A DNA stretch of 64,000 nt from Clostridiales bacterium (GCA_019416455.1 DXXG01000007.1:372001-436000); one strand, 5' to 3'. Counted from the stretch's first letter, positions 1 through 9,501 are shown. The notes: generated from the sequence alone by a model not told the origin. Made by a program: numbers and translations.

Positions 1-932
1 TGCTTCAGCTGAGAGATCAGGTTGGACAGCATGCCGCCGGGCACCTGATACAGCAGGGTGTTCACGTCCACCTTCAGCACCTTGGGGTTGATGTCCAGCT
101 TCTCGGCAACGCCGCGGAAGTGAGCAGCAGCCTCCACCAGCTTTTCCATGTTCAGGCCGGTATCACGGCTGGTACCCTGAAGGGTAGCCACCATGGATTC
201 AGTAGCGGGCTGAGAAGTGCCGTTGGCCAAGGGAGACAGAGCGCAGTCCACAATGTCCACGCCGGCCTGAGCAGCCATCAGGTTGGTCATGTCGCCGGTA
301 CCAGTGGTGTTGTGGGTGTGCAGGTGGATGGGCACGCTGACGTTTTCCTTCAGCTTCTTCACCAGAGAGTAAGCGTCATAGGGCAGCAGCAGGTTCGCCA
401 TGTCCTTGATGCAGATGGTATCCGCGCCCATCTTCTCCAGCTGCATGGCCAGCTTCACGAAGTACTCCTCGCTGTGCACAGGGCTCTTGGTGTAGCTGAT
501 AGCAGCTTCCACCATGCCGCCGTACTCTTTGACGAACTTCATGGCAGCTTCCATGTTCCGGGGATCGTTCAGAGCGTCGAAAATACGCACCACATCGATG
601 CCGTTCTCAATGGACTTCTTGCAGAAAGCCTCTACCACGTCGTCAGCGTAGTGACGGTAGCCCAGGATGTTCTGGCCGCGGAGCAGCATCTGCAGTTTGG
701 TGTTGGGAAGGCCCTTCTTCAGGGTGCGCAGGCGCTCCCAGGGATCTTCATTCAGAAAGCGCATGCACACGTCGAAGGTGGCGCCGCCCCAGCACTCCAG
801 GGACCAATACCCAATGCTGTCCAGAACGGGCAGGATGGGGATCATGTCCTCGATCTTCATACGGGTAGCAGCCTGGGACTGGTGAGCGTCACGCAGGATG
901 GTATCCATTATCTTAAGGGGATTTTTTGCCAT
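1..932 (-). CDS. oadA: Oxaloacetate decarboxylase alpha subunit (carboxyltransferase), 3' end cut by window
   Basis: This subunit transfers the carboxyl group of oxaloacetate to carrier biotin, the first step of Na+-coupled decarboxylation. About 310 N-terminal residues are visible. They show the DTILRDAHQS metal/substrate motif near residue 10, the CIKDMANL lysine segment near residue 180 and the HLHTHN metal-binding histidines near residue 210, as in the TIM-barrel carboxyltransferase family. The biotin carrier is a separate upstream gene, so this protein may lack its own biotin domain; the C-terminus is outside the window. The chosen ATG is preceded in frame by ATG-GCT-TAG, and the nearest AAGGA lies about 13 nt away, an unusually long spacing. 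Confidence 0.93.
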   Translation of the reverse strand, partial: MAKNPLKIMDTILRDAHQSQAATRMKIEDMIPILPVLDSIGYWSLECWGGATFDVCMRFLNEDPWERLRTLKKGLPNTKLQMLLRGQNILGYRHYADDVVEAFCKKSIENGIDVVRIFDALNDPRNMEAAMKFVKEYGGMVEAAISYTKSPVHSEEYFVKLAMQLEKMGADTICIKDMANLLLPYDAYSLVKKLKENVSVPIHLHTHNTTGTGDMTNLMAAQAGVDIVDCALSPLANGTSQPATESMVATLQGTSRDTGLNMEKLVEAAAHFRGVAEKLDINPKVLKVDVNTLLYQVPGGMLSNLISQLK

Positions 933-976
933 ATTCTAAGCCATATCCTTTCCCTGTGAAAGTCACAGAAACGCGC

Positions 977-2239
977 TTACGCGCCGAACAGGGCCAGCAG
1001 CACGCCAGCCGCCACGGCGGAACCGATAACGCCGGCCACGTTGGGACCCATAGCGTGCATCAGCAGGAAGTTGGAAGGATCCTCCTTCTGGCCCACGGTC
1101 TGGGACACACGAGCCGCCATGGGAACAGCGGACACGCCAGCGGAACCGATCAGGGGGTTGACCTTCTCCTTGGAGAACACGTTCATCAGCTTGGCAAGGA
1201 GCACACCGCCAGCGGTGCCGAAACCAAAGGCCACGATACCCATAGCCAGGATGGCCAGAGTCTGGACGCTCAGGAAGGTAGCGGCGGTAGCGGTGGCACC
1301 CACGGAAGTGCCCAGGAAGATGGTGACGATGTTCATCAGCTCGTTCTGCACGGTCTTGCTCAGACGCTCGGCCACACCGGACTCACGGATCAGGTTACCC
1401 AGCATCAGGCAGCCGATCAGGGGAGCAGCGGAGGGCACCATCAGGGACACGAACACAGTAACGATGATGGGGAACAGGATCTTCTCCGTCTTGGTGACGG
1501 GACGAAGCTGCTTCATCTTGATCCGGCGCTCAGCCTTGGTGGTCAGAGCCTTCATGATGGGGGGCTGGATCACAGGCACCAGAGCCATGTAGGAATAGGC
1601 AGCCACAGCGATGGGCCCAAGGAGATGGGGAGCCAGCTGGCTGGTGGTGTAGATGGCGGTAGGACCGTCAGCACCGCCGATGATGCCGATGGAAGCGGCT
1701 TCAGGGCCGGTGAAGATGGTGAGCCGTGCGCCAACGTAGGTGATGAAGATGCCCAGCTGAGCAGCAGCGCCCAGCAGCAGGCTCTTGGGGTTAGCGATCA
1801 GGGGACCGAAGTCGGTCATAGCGCCCACGCCGATGAAGATCAGGCAGGGATACACGCCCAGCTTGACGCCCAGGTACAGAACGTCCAGCAGACCCACGGA
1901 AATGGTCTGGCCCAGCAGGGCATTGAGCTGGTTGATGATGCTCTCGGTAGCGCCGCCGGCGGCGATCTCATCGATGATCTCCTGCGTGACAGGCGCACCG
2001 CCGAACAGGCTCCACTGAACGTGACCATTGGCGAACAGTACCTCGTGGTACATGCCAGCGCCGGGCAGGTTGGTCAGCAGCATGCCGAAAGCGATGGGCA
2101 GCAGCAGCAGGGGCTCGAATTTCTTAACGATAGCCAAGTACAGCAGCACGAAAGAGACCAGCAGCATCACAAGATTCAGGGGGTTCTCCTGGATCAGGTA
2201 AAAACCGGTCTGCTGCAAGAAGTTTATGATAGCGTCCAT
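977..2239 (-). CDS. oadB: Na+-translocating decarboxylase beta subunit
   Basis: Integral membrane subunit that decarboxylates carboxybiotin and pumps Na+ outward. At 420 aa it fits the OadB/GcdB/MmdB family. The sequence shows many hydrophobic segments, the conserved GGADGPTAIY motif in mid-protein containing the Na+-site aspartate, and MGPNVAGVIGSAVAAG near the C-terminus. It lies between the biotin carrier and alpha-subunit genes on the same strand with short gaps, so one transcript probably carries the complex. The substrate cannot be fixed from this subunit alone; the OadA-type partner favours oxaloacetate. Confidence 0.95.
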   Translation of the reverse strand: MDAIINFLQQTGFYLIQENPLNLVMLLVSFVLLYLAIVKKFEPLLLLPIAFGMLLTNLPGAGMYHEVLFANGHVQWSLFGGAPVTQEIIDEIAAGGATESIINQLNALLGQTISVGLLDVLYLGVKLGVYPCLIFIGVGAMTDFGPLIANPKSLLLGAAAQLGIFITYVGARLTIFTGPEAASIGIIGGADGPTAIYTTSQLAPHLLGPIAVAAYSYMALVPVIQPPIMKALTTKAERRIKMKQLRPVTKTEKILFPIIVTVFVSLMVPSAAPLIGCLMLGNLIRESGVAERLSKTVQNELMNIVTIFLGTSVGATATAATFLSVQTLAILAMGIVAFGFGTAGGVLLAKLMNVFSKEKVNPLIGSAGVSAVPMAARVSQTVGQKEDPSNFLLMHAMGPNVAGVIGSAVAAGVLLALFGA

Positions 2240-2282
2240 TTGGTCAAATCACTCCTTGTTTTAGTTGTTAAGGGGATGCACC

Positions 2283-2648
2283 TTACGCGATGGTGCAAAG
2301 GAGTGTGCCGCTCTCCACGGAAGCGCCCTTGGAAACGGACACAGCGGTGATGGTGCCGTCATGGGGAGCCATGATCTCGTTCTCCATCTTCATGGCTTCC
2401 AGGATCATCAGCACGTCGCCGGACTTGACAGCCTGGCCGGCAGTGACCTTCACGTCCAGGATGGTGCCGGGCATGGGAGCGCTGATGGGCTCACCGGCGC
2501 CAGCGGGAGCAGGAGCAGCAGCCGGAGCGGGGGCGGGAGCGGCGGCAGGAGCGGGAGCCGCAACGGGAGCGGGGGCAGCGCCACCCTTGACTTCTTCTAC
2601 GGAAACTTCATAAGCGGTGCCGTTGACATTTACATGATACTTTCTCAT
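2283..2648 (-). CDS. Biotin carrier subunit of the decarboxylase
   Basis: A 121-residue carrier protein. The first 20 residues are a short leader, then an Ala-Pro-rich flexible linker (about residues 24-52), then a biotinyl domain whose EAMKMEN motif near residue 85 contains the lysine that is biotinylated. This matches free-standing carriers of glutaconyl-CoA, methylmalonyl-CoA and oxaloacetate decarboxylases. It shuttles CO2 between the alpha and beta subunits. Its place between the OadG-like and OadB genes supports a four-subunit complex. Confidence 0.93.
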   Translation of the reverse strand: MRKYHVNVNGTAYEVSVEEVKGGAAPAPVAAPAPAAAPAPAPAAAPAPAGAGEPISAPMPGTILDVKVTAGQAVKSGDVLMILEAMKMENEIMAPHDGTITAVSVSKGASVESGTLLCTIA

Positions 2649-2741
2649 AATTGATTCCCTCTCTGTTAAAATACTTCTGGGTTTCCTCGATGAAAGACTA
2701 TCGGCTGTTCCCCGAAGGGAAAAGCACTGAGCGTTACCACA

Positions 2742-3038
2742 TTACAGGCGGCGGATGGAAAGGATCTTGATATGATCCACATCCTCACCCATTTCCTCAG
2801 CAATAGCGGCCGAGATCGCGGCCACAAGCTGCTGGTTTCCAGCACGGGGCGCCGCAGGGGCAGGGGCCGCAGCGGGTGCTGCCGGGGCCGGAGCAGGAGC
2901 TGCCTCAGGGGCCTTTTTGCCGGTGACAGAAGCGATGATCGCGCCCATGATCTTAACAATGATGATCAGGCAGATCAGGCCGATGAACACCGTGATGAGA
3001 CCCATCAGGACAACTTGGAGAATGCTGGGTTCTGGCAT
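2742..3038 (-). CDS. OadG-family small membrane subunit (gamma/delta)
   Basis: A 98-residue protein with one N-terminal transmembrane helix (about residues 8-35), an Ala-Pro-rich linker (about 42-66) and a soluble C-terminal part ending in a hydrophilic helix. This is the layout of the OadG/MmdD family, which assembles and anchors the decarboxylase. It is the first gene of the minus-strand operon. No convincing promoter was found upstream; CATAAT at 3065-3070 is a possible -10 without a good -35. Confidence 0.85.
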   Translation of the reverse strand: MPEPSILQVVLMGLITVFIGLICLIIIVKIMGAIIASVTGKKAPEAAPAPAPAAPAAAPAPAAPRAGNQQLVAAISAAIAEEMGEDVDHIKILSIRRL

Positions 3039-3272
3039 AACGTTGTACCTCCCTTCGCCATAGCATTATGAATAAACATAGGTCTAACAACGATCGGATC
3101 TTGAAAAAACACCATTCTACCGCATTTTATCAAAATCAAATTAATGATACCACGAACCATCGCTTTTGACAATGCCTTGTTCACGATTTTGTTAAAATTT
3201 TTTCAAAGTTCTGTCGTTTTTACAGCTTGAAAAAGACGGACCGCAAAACAAAGTTTTTCAGTCCGTCCCGCG

Positions 3273-3302
3273 AAAAAGGGCCGCCGCAAAGCACGGCAGC
3301 CC
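3273..3302 (-). terminator. Rho-independent terminator of the surface-polymer operon
   Basis: On the minus strand the stem GGGCTGCCG / CGGCGGCCC is followed by TTTTT just after the GNAT stop codon. A second, weaker hairpin (GACGGAC / GTCCGTC, 3235-3267) with its own T-run lies next to it, so the operon end seems doubly protected. Confidence 0.85.
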
Positions 3303-3307
3303 TCTAT

Positions 3308-3895
3308 TCATATTCCATTTAGATCTACCAACTGAGCAGCTTTTTCCCTGGCCCGTTCGTAATCGTCCGCCTCCACCAGATAAGGTTTGGTGGGCTTGGA
3401 CGCTTCCTTGTCCCAGGGCGCCAGCTGGTAGACAAGCCACAGGATCTCCCCATCCTCCACGGGCATCTTTTCCTCCAAGGGAACAAACCCCATGGCTTGG
3501 AAAAACTCCAAGGCTTCCCGGTTTTCCCGGTTCACTCGAGCCACTACCCGGCGGCGGTTGCCCATCTCCATCATGTCCCGCATCAGGGTCCAAAGCGATT
3601 TCCCGATCCCCCGCCGCAGCAGGCCCGGCTTCACGTAGAGCTGAAACTCCACGGAAAACAAGTCTTCCGGAGAAGAAGGATCCTCGCTGAGATGGCAGAA
3701 CCCCACTGTCTGATGGTCGATCTCGCACAAAAGCCATCCCAGGCCATAGGTGTAGCGGTCGATGCGCTGAACATAGGCTTGCAGGTCAGGAGTCTCCTTC
3801 TCCGGGGCCGCGGTGGTGCCCGTGTACCGGTCATAGATCTTCAGCATGGAAGGGCCGTCCCATTCATTGGCCCGCCGTACCGCTGTTCGCATCAT
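3308..3895 (-). CDS. GNAT family N-acetyltransferase
   Basis: A 195-residue protein with the acetyl-CoA-binding motif A (RRGIGKSL, about residues 95-102) and the downstream NREALEFFQAMGF segment typical of GNAT enzymes. The C-terminal 30 residues are charged and outside the usual fold. The substrate is unknown. It is the last gene of the cell-surface operon, 17 bp after the LtaS-like gene and directly before a terminator, so it may acetylate a wall precursor, or it may simply be co-transcribed. Confidence 0.85.
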   Translation of the reverse strand: MMRTAVRRANEWDGPSMLKIYDRYTGTTAAPEKETPDLQAYVQRIDRYTYGLGWLLCEIDHQTVGFCHLSEDPSSPEDLFSVEFQLYVKPGLLRRGIGKSLWTLMRDMMEMGNRRRVVARVNRENREALEFFQAMGFVPLEEKMPVEDGEILWLVYQLAPWDKEASKPTKPYLVEADDYERAREKAAQLVDLNGI

Positions 3896-3912
3896 GCTCT
3901 CTGCCGCTCCTC

Positions 3913-6003
3913 TCAGCCCGCCATCAGAGTGAAGGCTTCCATGTTTTTATCGTCTCCGCCAAAGGCGTTGTTGTACTCCAAAATGTTGTACTCGTTGAGC
4001 AAGTCATCATAAGGCGTAATTTCTCCCGCCTTATACCAGTTCCCATCTTTGTCCAGAACGCCCATGGCCGTGATCACCGGCAAGGTCTGGCGGAGGTCTT
4101 CCAGGAAGTTGATATAGTCGGTGCCTTCCAGATTGGCCGCCCGCAGCAGCAGGCCGGACAGGTAATTCAGGCTCACCGCCTCGATCTCTTCCCCTTCCAG
4201 GTCGTAGTTGGCCCAGATCATGAAGGGGACTTGGTATTCCCGCATCACGTTCTTAAAGGAAAGATCGTCCGTGTTATCCCCTAACAGCAGAGAGTAAAAT
4301 TCCTCTTCCAGGTTGGGCCAGTGGTCGCCGAAGAACAGGATCACCACCGGATCTTCCTGCTGGGAGAAGTAGTTGATCAGGTCCTCCAAGGCCTCGTCGG
4401 ACTTCTGAACCAGGCTGAGATACTGTTCCGCCTGAGGATACTCCCCGGGCGCTTCCTTGATCTGGACAGTGTTCTCGAACTCCTCGTTCTCATAGCCGCC
4501 GTGGTTCTGGATGGTCACGTTGAACAGGAACAAAGGCTTATCCTCGTCCCGATGCTCATACTCGTAGATCACCTGGTCATAGCTGGAAGCGTCGCTGGTC
4601 ATACCGTGCTCCAGGGTCCGGTGGACGTTGAACTGGGACACGTCGATGAACTCGTCGAACCCCAGGTACTCGTAAGCCGTGTCCCGCTGCCAGGCACTGC
4701 GCTGGCCGGGATGGATGGCGATGCACTCATAGTCGTATGTATCCTTCAGCAGGGAGACCAGAGAGGTCTGCTCGTGGTCCACGTACTGCTGATAGGGCTT
4801 GCTTCCCGTGGGAAGGAACGCCGTGGTGTTCCCGGTGAGGAACTCATACTCGCTGTTGCAGGTGTTGCCACCGTATACAGAGGAATAGGCCGTGCCCCAC
4901 ACCACGTCCCCGGACTCCTGCAAGGAGTGGAAAAAGGATAGATTATCCGGCTCCAAAGTGATGGAACCCTCCCCCACGGCGCCCATGTCCGTGAAGGACT
5001 CATTCATAATGGCAATGATGGTGGGCAGTTGTTCCGGCTCGCCCACAGGCTCCGGCTCCTCCAGCTGGGATGCCTCTTCGGAGACCTCTTCCACCTGGGC
5101 GGAAGAGTAACCCTCCGGCTTATCCACCATCAAAAACTGGATATTGGCGAAAAATCCGGCGGTGATGCCTGTAATCTCAGAGCTGGTCTTTTGGTTCCAA
5201 GCCCACACGGAGATGCCCATGTCGGTCATCACGTCCATGGGGAACAGCATGACAAAGAGCATCACGCCCACTCCCAGAGAGATGGACCGCTCCGCCAGAC
5301 GCAGCGTCTTTCCGGGCTTTTCCCGGGGAGCTGTCTTGACACACAGAGCCACCACAAACAAAAACGCCATGGCCACCAGAGTCATCAACGGGGTGGGTTC
5401 ATACACATAACCGCCAGAGACCGTCAAAGCCGTGCCAAACCCCTGGATATCCCAGGGCAGAATGGGCTGGCCCCGGAACTGGACCACGAAATAGTTGGCG
5501 AAACCGAACACCAAAAACAAGAGCCCGCCCAGAATTGCCGTAGCCCACACCCGGCGGGTGAGAGCAAAAGCCAGGGCGAACACCATGGAATAGCACAGGT
5601 AGTTGGCCAGGCCCGTCCAGAAGGAGAAATTGAGGATCCTGGTGGAGTTAACCAAGTCCACTGCCACAAAAGCCCCCAAGGGCAGCAGCAGGAGCAGCAC
5701 CCAGCTGAGGCCCCGGGCCACACGGACCGGCAGTTTGATCTCCGTCAGGCACAGAGCGGCCGTCACAAGGGAGAGGACCCAGAAGCCCGCCCCATATCCT
5801 ATAAAAGTGGAAAGGGTCAGCTCAGGCTCTTCTGCCGTACGGTACAAAACCACTTCCCAGGCGAAAAACACCGCGGCGCACACCAGCACAGCTGCCGCAG
5901 CCGCTTTGTTCCACCGGCTCAGCTTCAGCCGGATACTAAAAGAGTTTTCTTTCACACCGTCCCCCGCCTGGGAGACGCTCGTCTGCTTATCTTCCTTTTG
6001 CAT
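3913..6003 (-). CDS. LTA synthase family membrane sulfatase-like protein
   Basis: At 696 aa it has about five to six N-terminal transmembrane helices (roughly residues 34-255) and an extracellular sulfatase-fold domain. Key elements are IMNESF (metal site), the GGNTCNSE segment with the catalytic threonine, and FFGDHWP near the C-terminal third. LtaS enzymes polymerise glycerol phosphate outside the cell; related enzymes transfer phosphoglycerol or phosphoethanolamine to glycans. With WecB and TagA upstream, a role in a glycerol-phosphate-bearing wall polymer is likely, but the exact acceptor is inferred. Confidence 0.9.
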   Translation of the reverse strand: MQKEDKQTSVSQAGDGVKENSFSIRLKLSRWNKAAAAAVLVCAAVFFAWEVVLYRTAEEPELTLSTFIGYGAGFWVLSLVTAALCLTEIKLPVRVARGLSWVLLLLLPLGAFVAVDLVNSTRILNFSFWTGLANYLCYSMVFALAFALTRRVWATAILGGLLFLVFGFANYFVVQFRGQPILPWDIQGFGTALTVSGGYVYEPTPLMTLVAMAFLFVVALCVKTAPREKPGKTLRLAERSISLGVGVMLFVMLFPMDVMTDMGISVWAWNQKTSSEITGITAGFFANIQFLMVDKPEGYSSAQVEEVSEEASQLEEPEPVGEPEQLPTIIAIMNESFTDMGAVGEGSITLEPDNLSFFHSLQESGDVVWGTAYSSVYGGNTCNSEYEFLTGNTTAFLPTGSKPYQQYVDHEQTSLVSLLKDTYDYECIAIHPGQRSAWQRDTAYEYLGFDEFIDVSQFNVHRTLEHGMTSDASSYDQVIYEYEHRDEDKPLFLFNVTIQNHGGYENEEFENTVQIKEAPGEYPQAEQYLSLVQKSDEALEDLINYFSQQEDPVVILFFGDHWPNLEEEFYSLLLGDNTDDLSFKNVMREYQVPFMIWANYDLEGEEIEAVSLNYLSGLLLRAANLEGTDYINFLEDLRQTLPVITAMGVLDKDGNWYKAGEITPYDDLLNEYNILEYNNAFGGDDKNMEAFTLMAG

Positions 6004-6069
6004 AGCTAGAAACGTCCGCTTCCTTCCGCGAAAATTTCCTCACAATTCCTTACAATCCCCAGGCTTCTA

Positions 6070-7185
6070 TCACGCCTGGCCCCGCTTCCAGCGGAGAATG
6101 GCGTCCGCGATGCGGCCGCTGGCTTCCCCATCTCCGTAGGGGTTGCTGGCGTGGCTCATCCGGGAATACTCCGTCTGGTCCACCAGCAGTTCCCGCACCA
6201 GGGAGTAGATGGTCTCCTCGTCGGTGCCGGCCAATTTCAGGGTGCCTGCGGCGATGCCCTCCGGCCGCTCGGTGGTGTCCCGCAGGACGATCACCGGCTT
6301 GCCCAGAGAGGGAGCTTCCTCCTGGATGCCGCCGCTGTCTGTGAGGATCAAATAGGACCGGGCCAGCAGATTGTGGAACTCGATGACCTCCAAAGGCTCA
6401 ACCAGCCGCACACGGTCGCAGCCGCCCAGTTCCTCTTCCGCCGCCTTCTGGACCAAGGGGTTCAAATGAACGGGATATACCACCTTCACATCGGGGAACT
6501 CCTCCACCACCCGGCGGATGGCTCGGAACATCCGGTGCATGGGCTCTCCCAGATTCTCCCGCCGGTGGGCGGTGAGGACGATCATCCGGGAACCTTGGGC
6601 CCACTCCAGCAGTTCATCGGAATAGTCCTGCCGCACGGTGGTCTTTAAAGCGTCGATGGCCGTGTTTCCAGTGACCACAATGGTCTCCGGCCGTTTGCCT
6701 TCCCGCAGGAGGTTTTCCCGGCTGCCTTCCGTGGGGGCGAAATGCAGATCCGCCACGCAGCCCACGAACTGCCGGTTCATCTCCTCGGGGAAGGGGGAAT
6801 ATTTGTTGTAGGTACGCAGCCCCGCTTCCACATGACCCACAGCCACCTGACCGTAATAGGCTGCCAAAGCCCCGGCAAAGGTGGTGGTGGTATCCCCGTG
6901 GACCAGCACCATGTCGGGCCTCTCCTTCTGGATGATCTCCTCCAGGCCTTTCAGCACCCGGGCGGTGATGTCGGACAGGGTCTGTCCGGGCTTCATGATG
7001 TCCAGGTCGTAGTCGGGGGTGATGGAAAAGGCGTCCAGCACCTGATCCAGCATCTGCCGGTGCTGGGCAGTGACGCACACCAGGCTGTCAAATTCTTCCC
7101 GCCGGGCCAGCTCCTTGACCAGAGGTGCCATCTTAATGGTCTCCGGCCGGGTGCCGAACACGGACATGACTTTGATCTTCTCCAA
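6070..7185 (-). CDS. wecB: UDP-N-acetylglucosamine 2-epimerase (non-hydrolysing)
   Basis: Interconverts UDP-GlcNAc and UDP-ManNAc, supplying ManNAc for surface polymers. Family motifs are GTRPETIKMAP at the N-terminus, HGDTTT, HVEAGLRT, LTAHRREN and TDSGGIQEEAPSLGKP with DTTERPE. I choose a TTG start at 7185 (371 aa): it has AAGGA 9 nt upstream and gives the family N-terminus. An in-frame ATG at 7239 would add 18 residues without a good ribosome site. It lies between the TagA-like and LtaS-like genes of one operon. Confidence 0.94.
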   Translation of the reverse strand: MEKIKVMSVFGTRPETIKMAPLVKELARREEFDSLVCVTAQHRQMLDQVLDAFSITPDYDLDIMKPGQTLSDITARVLKGLEEIIQKERPDMVLVHGDTTTTFAGALAAYYGQVAVGHVEAGLRTYNKYSPFPEEMNRQFVGCVADLHFAPTEGSRENLLREGKRPETIVVTGNTAIDALKTTVRQDYSDELLEWAQGSRMIVLTAHRRENLGEPMHRMFRAIRRVVEEFPDVKVVYPVHLNPLVQKAAEEELGGCDRVRLVEPLEVIEFHNLLARSYLILTDSGGIQEEAPSLGKPVIVLRDTTERPEGIAAGTLKLAGTDEETIYSLVRELLVDQTEYSRMSHASNPYGDGEASGRIADAILRWKRGQA

Positions 7186-7279
7186 TGTATCCAGTCCTTC
7201 CCGTAAACTATATTCAGAATTTCTCAATTTCTTGTCCACAAATTTCTTGCGAATTTCTGACGATCACAAGCTTTTTCTA

Positions 7280-8005
7280 TCAGGGCCGGCTTTTGGCTTC
7301 CTTGCGGACCTGGCCCAGGAATTTCACGTTGTTGCGGTAAAAGCGTCCCAACCGGGAGGGCTCCCGCAGGATACGGTACAGCCACTCGGTATTGGTGCGC
7401 ACAAAAAACGCCGGAGCCCGGCGCTTGCTGCCGCTAAGTACGTCGAAGGAGCCTCCCACGCCGATAAACACGCCCTTTTGGAACTTCTCCAAATGGCGGG
7501 AGATCAAAAGCTCCTGGGCGGGGACTCCCAAGGCCACCAGCACCAGGTCCGGCTGGGCTTGGACCACTTCCTGGAAATCCGCGTCCTTGTCCTTGCCGTA
7601 ACCGTTTTTGTAACGGACCGTGATCTGGGGATACTGAGCCTTCAGCTTGTCCGCCAGGGCGGAGACCACTTCTTCCTTGGCCCCCAGCAGGTACACGCTT
7701 TTGCCCTTCTCCCCCGCCAGTTTCAGCAGCTTATCCGCCAGGTCCACCCCGGTGATCCGCTCTTTGGCAGGATACCCCAGCAGGTTCATAGCCTTCACCA
7801 CGCTGATGCCGTCAGGCACCACGGCGGTGGATTCCTCCAGCAGCATCTCCCGGATAGCCGGATTGTCCGCGGCGTGCATCAAGATCTCCGGGTTGGCGGT
7901 GATGACGAACAGCCTCTTTTCCTCCAGCATGGCCTTCCCCGCCACGGCGCAGAACTCCTCCGCCGTCCCGGGGAACACCCGCTTCACATATTCCCTGATG
8001 GCCAT
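7280..8005 (-). CDS. WecG/TagA/CpsF family glycosyltransferase
   Basis: A 241-residue GT26-family enzyme. It carries ITANPEILMHA and VPDGISVV near the N-terminus, VYLLGAKEE, and LVLVALGVPAQE with GVGGSFDVLSG toward the C-terminus. TagA adds ManNAc to a lipid-linked GlcNAc in teichoic-acid linkage-unit synthesis, and WecG adds ManNAcA. Presence of WecB next door, which makes the UDP-ManNAc donor, favours a TagA-like role. The ATG follows the upstream stop codon by four bases and has GGTGAG as ribosome site, so translation is probably coupled. Confidence 0.92.
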   Translation of the reverse strand: MAIREYVKRVFPGTAEEFCAVAGKAMLEEKRLFVITANPEILMHAADNPAIREMLLEESTAVVPDGISVVKAMNLLGYPAKERITGVDLADKLLKLAGEKGKSVYLLGAKEEVVSALADKLKAQYPQITVRYKNGYGKDKDADFQEVVQAQPDLVLVALGVPAQELLISRHLEKFQKGVFIGVGGSFDVLSGSKRRAPAFFVRTNTEWLYRILREPSRLGRFYRNNVKFLGQVRKEAKSRP

Positions 8006-8009
8006 AGGC

Positions 8010-9440
8010 TCACCCCTTCTTCCCTTTTTCCGCTTCCCGCCGTTTCTCCGCGGCAGCCTTCCGGTTCTTCTCCCGGTCCTCATCGAAGTCGAAAAGCTGC
8101 TCGGTACCAAACGCCTCGGTGCTCTCCGACGCCTTCAAAAACACTGTGATGGTCTGGAAGATTAGCTTCACATCCTGCCAGATGCTGTAATTCTCGATAT
8201 ACATCAGGTCCATGACCAGCTTGTCCTTGGGAGAGGTGTTGTACTTGCCGCTGATCTGAGCCAGGCCCGTAAGGCCCGCCTTCATCCGCAGCCGGTAGGA
8301 GAATTCCGGAAGCTCCTCAGTGTACTTCTCCACGTTTTCCAGCATCTCAGGCCGGGGACCCACCACGGTCATGTCGCCTTTCAAGATGTTCAAAAGCTGG
8401 GGCAGCTCATCCACACGGAATTTCCGCAGGTACTTGCCCACCTTGGTGATCCGGTCGTCGTTTTCCGTCACCGATTTATGGATGGAGTTCTCCTCCTTCA
8501 TGGTACGGAACTTGTACACCTCAAACACCCGGCCATACTTGGTCAGGCGCTTCTGCTTGTAGAACACGTGGCCGCCGTCCTCCGCCTTGATGGCGATGGC
8601 ACAGGCAAGCATCACCGGGCTGGCGATCACCAGGCCCACTGCGGAGATGAACAGGTCCATCAGCCGCTTGGCGATGCGCTGCTCCAGAGTCAGGTCTTTG
8701 GCGGTGTACATCACCAGGGACTTGTCATCCAGGGTGACATATTTGGCCCCTTGGCTCACCACATCGATCATTTCGAAGTTATAGTAGATGTTCTTCTGCT
8801 TCTGATAGCAGAAGTCAATGAGATGGTTCCGCTCCTTGATAGGCACGTCGTAGAGGAACACCGTGTCGTTGCGGCAGATCACGTCCAGCACGTTGGGAGC
8901 GTCGTAACGGACGATCTCATCCAGCTCGTACTGTTTGCGGAACCGGTCGATCTTAGGGATGATGTGTCCCAGGCTCTGCCGGGAAGAGGAGATCACGCAG
9001 CACTTCTCCGGAGGCGCCAGGGAGAAATAGATATAGTTGCCGAAATAGGCAAAGAACACAATCACCACCAGCTGGAGGAGGATCACCAGCAGCAGGCGCT
9101 CGGGAGTCTCGTAGACAAAGTGAGCGTTATTCTTTTCGCTGGTGTTCATAATGGACAGCTGGAGGTGAGTGACCAGGTCAGTGATGATAGTGGCCAGCGC
9201 CATAGAGTGGACGATGGGCCGGCTCTTCTGAGTGCCGATGGCGTAACCGCCGTAAACGGACATGAGAGCGATTCCCAGGACCACAAAGGTCACCATGGTG
9301 ACGCCGGTGGTACGGGAGAGGTTAAAAAGCCAGGGATTGTTGATCCCAAAAATACCGAAGAAGATACCGAACAGGGATGCAAACAGCGCCAGCTTCAAAA
9401 TGAAGACGATGGTCCGCTTCAGCTTTTTGATGGTGTGCAT
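8010..9440 (-). CDS. Polyprenyl-phosphate glycosyl-1-phosphate transferase (sugar transferase)
   Basis: Initiating enzyme that loads the first sugar phosphate onto undecaprenyl phosphate. The N-terminal half has four to five membrane helices plus a nucleotide-binding-like domain. The C-terminal half is the bacterial sugar transferase domain with KRLMDLFIS, YKFRTM, KFRVDELPQLLNILKGDMTVVGPRP and AGLTGLAQISG. The C-terminal tail is highly charged. Start 9440 is chosen because it lies about 55 nt after a strong promoter and has AAGGA ten bases upstream; 9491 is an alternative but would lie at the transcript start. Confidence 0.92.
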   Translation of the reverse strand: MHTIKKLKRTIVFILKLALFASLFGIFFGIFGINNPWLFNLSRTTGVTMVTFVVLGIALMSVYGGYAIGTQKSRPIVHSMALATIITDLVTHLQLSIMNTSEKNNAHFVYETPERLLLVILLQLVVIVFFAYFGNYIYFSLAPPEKCCVISSSRQSLGHIIPKIDRFRKQYELDEIVRYDAPNVLDVICRNDTVFLYDVPIKERNHLIDFCYQKQKNIYYNFEMIDVVSQGAKYVTLDDKSLVMYTAKDLTLEQRIAKRLMDLFISAVGLVIASPVMLACAIAIKAEDGGHVFYKQKRLTKYGRVFEVYKFRTMKEENSIHKSVTENDDRITKVGKYLRKFRVDELPQLLNILKGDMTVVGPRPEMLENVEKYTEELPEFSYRLRMKAGLTGLAQISGKYNTSPKDKLVMDLMYIENYSIWQDVKLIFQTITVFLKASESTEAFGTEQLFDFDEDREKNRKAAAEKRREAEKGKKG

Positions 9441-9501
9441 GGCAATACCGTCCTTATATTCGGGGGAGTTCTCCCCGCCGTTTCTAATCATAGTTACGGG
9501 T

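Noticed and set aside
926..2350. A 474-codon plus-strand frame over the oadB gene, and similar long antisense frames over the LtaS-like, capsid and MATE genes.
   Set aside because: All are rich in Gln, His, Gly and Asp, lack starts with ribosome sites and lie opposite genes with clear family motifs.
3166..3198. A plus-strand TTGACA that might be a promoter.
   Set aside because: No -10 at suitable spacing and no plus-strand gene follows.
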